The position numbers and the translations under genes were made by a program. The notes beneath the pieces were generated by a model. The model saw nothing but the letters and a program-made list of their open reading frames with translations, was not told where the DNA came from and made no database searches. A stretch of DNA of 64,000 nt from Chryseobacterium sp. 7. GTDB lineage: Bacteria; Bacteroidota; Bacteroidia; Flavobacteriales; Weeksellaceae. This document shows, piece by piece, positions 61,951 to 64,000 of the stretch (positions are counted from its first letter, which is position 1; each line of letters starts with the position of its first letter). The stretch lies in contig NZ_RCCA01000001.1 in the NCBI RefSeq assembly GCF_003663845.1, positions 186,001 through 250,000 on the forward strand, in the 5' to 3' direction.

Positions 61951-63009
61951 CTATTCTATATCTTGTATATCATCATCCACCACCCCATAAAATAGCTGTT
62001 CATATTTCCTATCTAAAAGGTCTTTAAAATAGGCTTTTGTTCGCAACATATCATTATCAGCCAATAACTTTTGAAATGCTTGTTTAACCCTGTTAATATT
62101 AGGCTTACCTTTCAAATCACGCCAAAATGAGGGCTCTAAATAATTTCCAATCGCTTGTTTTACATTTTCTGCAAGACCTTCTTTTTGGTTTCTGTTATCT
62201 GTCAAAATAAAATTATCCATTTTCTCACAAAAATATGCGTACAATTTCTCTATACTCCTATCAGCAAGTAAATCATCAAACTGGGTTATTCCCAATTCTC
62301 TTAAATGATTAGACTTTAAAACAATCTCTACCCTCATAATATTAGTATGTAACTGTTTTTGTTTCTTTTTACTGTATACCTTAAATCCAAATTTACTATG
62401 TAAGAATTTTACAAAGCCTGTATTAGCATCATTATAGTTACTTGTTGGAGCTTTATAATCATACAACAGAAAATTATAGTTGATATAATGATCTGGATCA
62501 TGTTCCACTTTTAAATTGAAACCGAACTCTAGCTCTGTTATGGTCGCATCATTTAAATCCAGTCCCTCAAAAAATTCCTTTAAGGTTTCCAATGCCTGTA
62601 AGATCTGCGTATGGTAAAAATCATTATAATTATTATCCTCCAAATGACTGTAATCATCATCACCCCTACTGCTTAAATCATTATGCATTAAATGATTAAA
62701 ATACTTATGTATAGAACCCTCTAAAACGGCTATTTTTTCGCTTATTCTTAATTTTAGATTCTCTATATCAGCTATTATAGGATAAGTAGTAAATGAGGCT
62801 TTATTTTCCGTTGTTTTCTTTTTCTGCAAAGCTGGAATTTTATTCTTAAATACATCTAACCATTTTTCTACTAAAGTTTTTTCTTTAGATTCTGTAACAT
62901 TTGTAGTGATGTGTTTTCTCTGTATTTTAGGAAATTTATCTCCATTAGCATTTAACCACTTTTCTACAACGGTTTTATCTTTGAATTGTAGTTTTATATT
63001 ATCTAACAT
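61951..63009 (-). CDS. Replication-initiator-like protein of the integrative element
   Basis: 352 residues. It begins L-D-N-I-K-L-Q-F-K. A middle region with E-L-E-F-G-F-N-L, K-V-Y-S-K-K-K-Q and M-R-V-E-I-V-L-K followed by L-R-E-L-G-I resembles phage/plasmid replication proteins of the gene II/X type found in Bacteroidota elements. The first 60 residues contain a tandem duplication (K-D-K-T-V-V-E-K-W-L and K-E-K-T-L-V-E-K-W-L). A catalytic Tyr cannot be fixed with confidence. A hairpin-rich leader precedes it. Confidence 0.5.
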   Translation of the reverse strand: MLDNIKLQFKDKTVVEKWLNANGDKFPKIQRKHITTNVTESKEKTLVEKWLDVFKNKIPALQKKKTTENKASFTTYPIIADIENLKLRISEKIAVLEGSIHKYFNHLMHNDLSSRGDDDYSHLEDNNYNDFYHTQILQALETLKEFFEGLDLNDATITELEFGFNLKVEHDPDHYINYNFLLYDYKAPTSNYNDANTGFVKFLHSKFGFKVYSKKKQKQLHTNIMRVEIVLKSNHLRELGITQFDDLLADRSIEKLYAYFCEKMDNFILTDNRNQKEGLAENVKQAIGNYLEPSFWRDLKGKPNINRVKQAFQKLLADNDMLRTKAYFKDLLDRKYEQLFYGVVDDDIQDIE

Positions 63010-63356
63010 TTTAAGCAGTTTTAAGGTTATATAAAAAATTCACATCACTATTTTTAATGAAAACAGGAGCATTAGCTCCCGTTTCTTTTAATTCGTTTAA
63101 ATATATATGCCTGAACATAATTGTTTAATTTTTAGGCAATAGAAACCCTATACAAAGGGATTTTCCATTGCAGATTATAGACTAACTTTAAAATTTTCGT
63201 TTTAAAGTCTGAAAGTGCCTAGAATGTTCAGACTTTTATTGATTGTAACTCTAAAACCTCATATTATATCAGGCTTAGAATAATTTGTTAAGATTTTATT
63301 CATAATATTTCATTTGATTTTGGTGTATTAATTAAAATTTGTTTGTTCAAAACATG
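63010..63356. other. Hairpin-rich leader between the HTH gene and the replication-like gene
   Basis: 347 bases with several inverted repeats: AACAGGAGC-ATTA-GCTCCCGTT near 63062-63082, CAAT...ATTG at 63137-63170 around CCC/GGG, and two mutually exclusive stems at 63179-63236. No reading frame. A control RNA or attenuator is possible. Confidence 0.5.
63179..63236. promoter_or_regulatory. Two mutually exclusive stem-loops
   Basis: The segment TTTTAAAGTCTGAA (63200-63213) can pair upstream with AGACT...TTTAAAA (63179-63193) or downstream with TTCAGACTTT (63227-63236), but not with both. Confidence 0.4.
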
Positions 63357-63683
63357 TTAAGCGTTACAAAACTTCCCTGAATTACTAATAAAATTCAACA
63401 CATCACTTTTTTTGTAAAGATAATTTCTCCCTGATTTACCAAAAGGTTTTAGAATACCCTTTTTACGCCAATCAATAATAGTAGGTCTTGACTTTCTCGT
63501 AATCTTACATACTTCATTCGTTAATAAATATTCTTCTTCCGCATTTGAAGATACTTTTTCAATACTTTCTATTTTAGAAAGAATTACATTCATTTTCTCG
63601 TCAGAAGTATTCACTGAAGAGAAAGCTGCTAAGAACTGTGTAAGCGCAGTAATAACATTTGAATTTTCAATGTTTTTGTTCAT
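63357..63683 (-). CDS. Excisionase-type helix-turn-helix protein
   Basis: 108 residues. An N-terminal helical part of about 50 residues is followed by a MerR-like winged HTH (E-Y-L-L-T-N-E-V-C-K-I-T, then P-T-I-I-D-W-R-K-K-G-I-L-K-P and R-N-Y-L-Y-K-K-S-D-V). Such proteins are common in Bacteroidota integrative elements as excision or regulation factors. It lies upstream of the replication-like gene on the same strand. Confidence 0.85.
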   Translation of the reverse strand: MNKNIENSNVITALTQFLAAFSSVNTSDEKMNVILSKIESIEKVSSNAEEEYLLTNEVCKITRKSRPTIIDWRKKGILKPFGKSGRNYLYKKSDVLNFISNSGKFCNA

Positions 63684-63734
63684 TTTTATATTATTTTATT
63701 TATTAATTATCATTACATAATAAATTTTTGGGTA

Positions 63735-63768
63735 TAAAAAAAGACCCTCTCATTCAAAAGGTCTTTAA
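63735..63768. terminator. Terminator-like hairpin
   Basis: AAAGACC pairs with GGTCTTT across a 13-base loop, with an A run upstream and T/A downstream. Confidence 0.6.
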
Positions 63769-63884
63769 TCTATCTTAAATTTTATATCTATTATTCTTTT
63801 TCTACTATAATTTAATTCAATTTTTACTTTAAGAACATAATTCTCTGTTAGACAATAAAACCATCAATTATCGTCTTTAAAGCA

Positions 63885-63925
63885 AAAAACCTATCAATGC
63901 TAATGTAACATTCATAGGTTTTTTA
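63885..63925. terminator. Terminator-like hairpin
   Basis: AAAAAACCTAT pairs with ATAGGTTTTTT across a 19-base loop. It could stop transcription from either side. Confidence 0.7.
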
Positions 63926-64000
63926 CATTATTTTGATTTTTATTCATCAAAATAATTAATGAAAGTCAAGTTATATTATCCATTTGATAAAGAATAATTT

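Larger units (their letters stand above)
54300..64000. mobile_element. Left portion of an integrative element at tRNA-Glu
   Basis: Starts right after tRNA-Glu and runs beyond the window. It holds a tyrosine integrase, a serine recombinase, ArdA, an excisionase-type HTH protein and a replication-initiator-like gene, all typical of integrative or mobilisable elements. Intergenic gaps are long and the sequence is more AT-rich than the core genes before it. No copy of the tRNA 3' end is found inside the window, so the right attachment site is outside. No conjugation genes are visible here. Confidence 0.75.
63684..64000. other. Terminal intergenic region
   Basis: 317 bases to the window edge. It holds two terminator-like hairpins (63735-63768 and 63885-63925) and otherwise AT-rich sequence. 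No gene begins before the edge. Confidence 0.6.

Noticed and set aside
54300..64000. CRISPR array or phage structural genes in the island
   Set aside because: No regularly spaced repeats, and no capsid, tail or terminase-like proteins are present.

Overview
The window looks like a chromosomal segment from a flavobacterium close to Chryseobacterium (Weeksellaceae, Bacteroidota). The base composition is AT-rich. Promoters are of the Bacteroidota type, TTTG then 17-20 bases then TAnnTTTG, and I see no consistent Shine-Dalgarno boxes. The gene set fits: a type IX secretion sorting domain, a double-glycine peptide of the flavobacterial sort, an LptD, and many SPII lipoproteins. The genus is an inference from protein style, not from a search.

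Layout. (1) 1-5620, minus: the S10-type ribosomal operon from rplC down to a partial rplE. (2) 5870-11430: a glycerol island with a DeoR-type regulator (minus) diverging from glpD-glpK-glpF and an outer-membrane barrel gene. (3) 11595-20305: two secreted/lipoprotein genes behind near-identical unusual promoters, a 906-residue TPR-like protein, a low-affinity iron permease homologue, a TonB-dependent siderophore-type receptor with a small lipoprotein, and an alpha-carbonic anhydrase. (4) 20515-23874, minus: rpsL-rpsG-fusA-rpsJ. The usual str-S10 cluster is therefore split by about 15 kb, and each half has its own promoter. (5) 24084-29835: two related GT-C-like membrane proteins alternating with dps and the relic of a second dps, then pncB and a YciI-like gene. 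(6) 30018-32594: a T9SS-secreted GEVED protein, a GG-leader cysteine-rich peptide, and a small TonB-C-like protein. (7) 32842-40507, minus: a metal-efflux RND system (response regulator, sensor kinase, TolC-like, adaptor, CzcA-like pump). The pump gene is broken by a one-base deletion in a C run. (8) 40611-54168: housekeeping genes (rmuC, a SpoU methyltransferase, 5-FTHF cyclo-ligase, trhO, a DegP-type protease, ridA, lptD, an amidase) and small envelope genes.

(9) 54228-64000 is the left part of an integrative element at tRNA-Glu. A tyrosine integrase starts 195 bases after the tRNA. Behind it come a serine recombinase, an ArdA antirestriction protein, several unknown genes, a lipoprotein with a Gly-rich linker and a JAMM-like HxH motif plus a small partner lipoprotein, a replication-initiator-like protein, and an excisionase-type HTH protein. 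The far end lies outside the window.

The most distinctive signals are: a 119-base imperfect palindrome at 58392-58510 that resembles a cassette recombination site; a tandem GT-dps duplication with a dps fossil; TrhO carrying what looks like the C-terminal domain of U32 (TrhP-type) proteins; the six-cysteine GG peptide; helically phased operator repeats at glpD and at the efflux operon; and direct repeats bracketing a 6.1-kb segment within the tRNA-Glu island.
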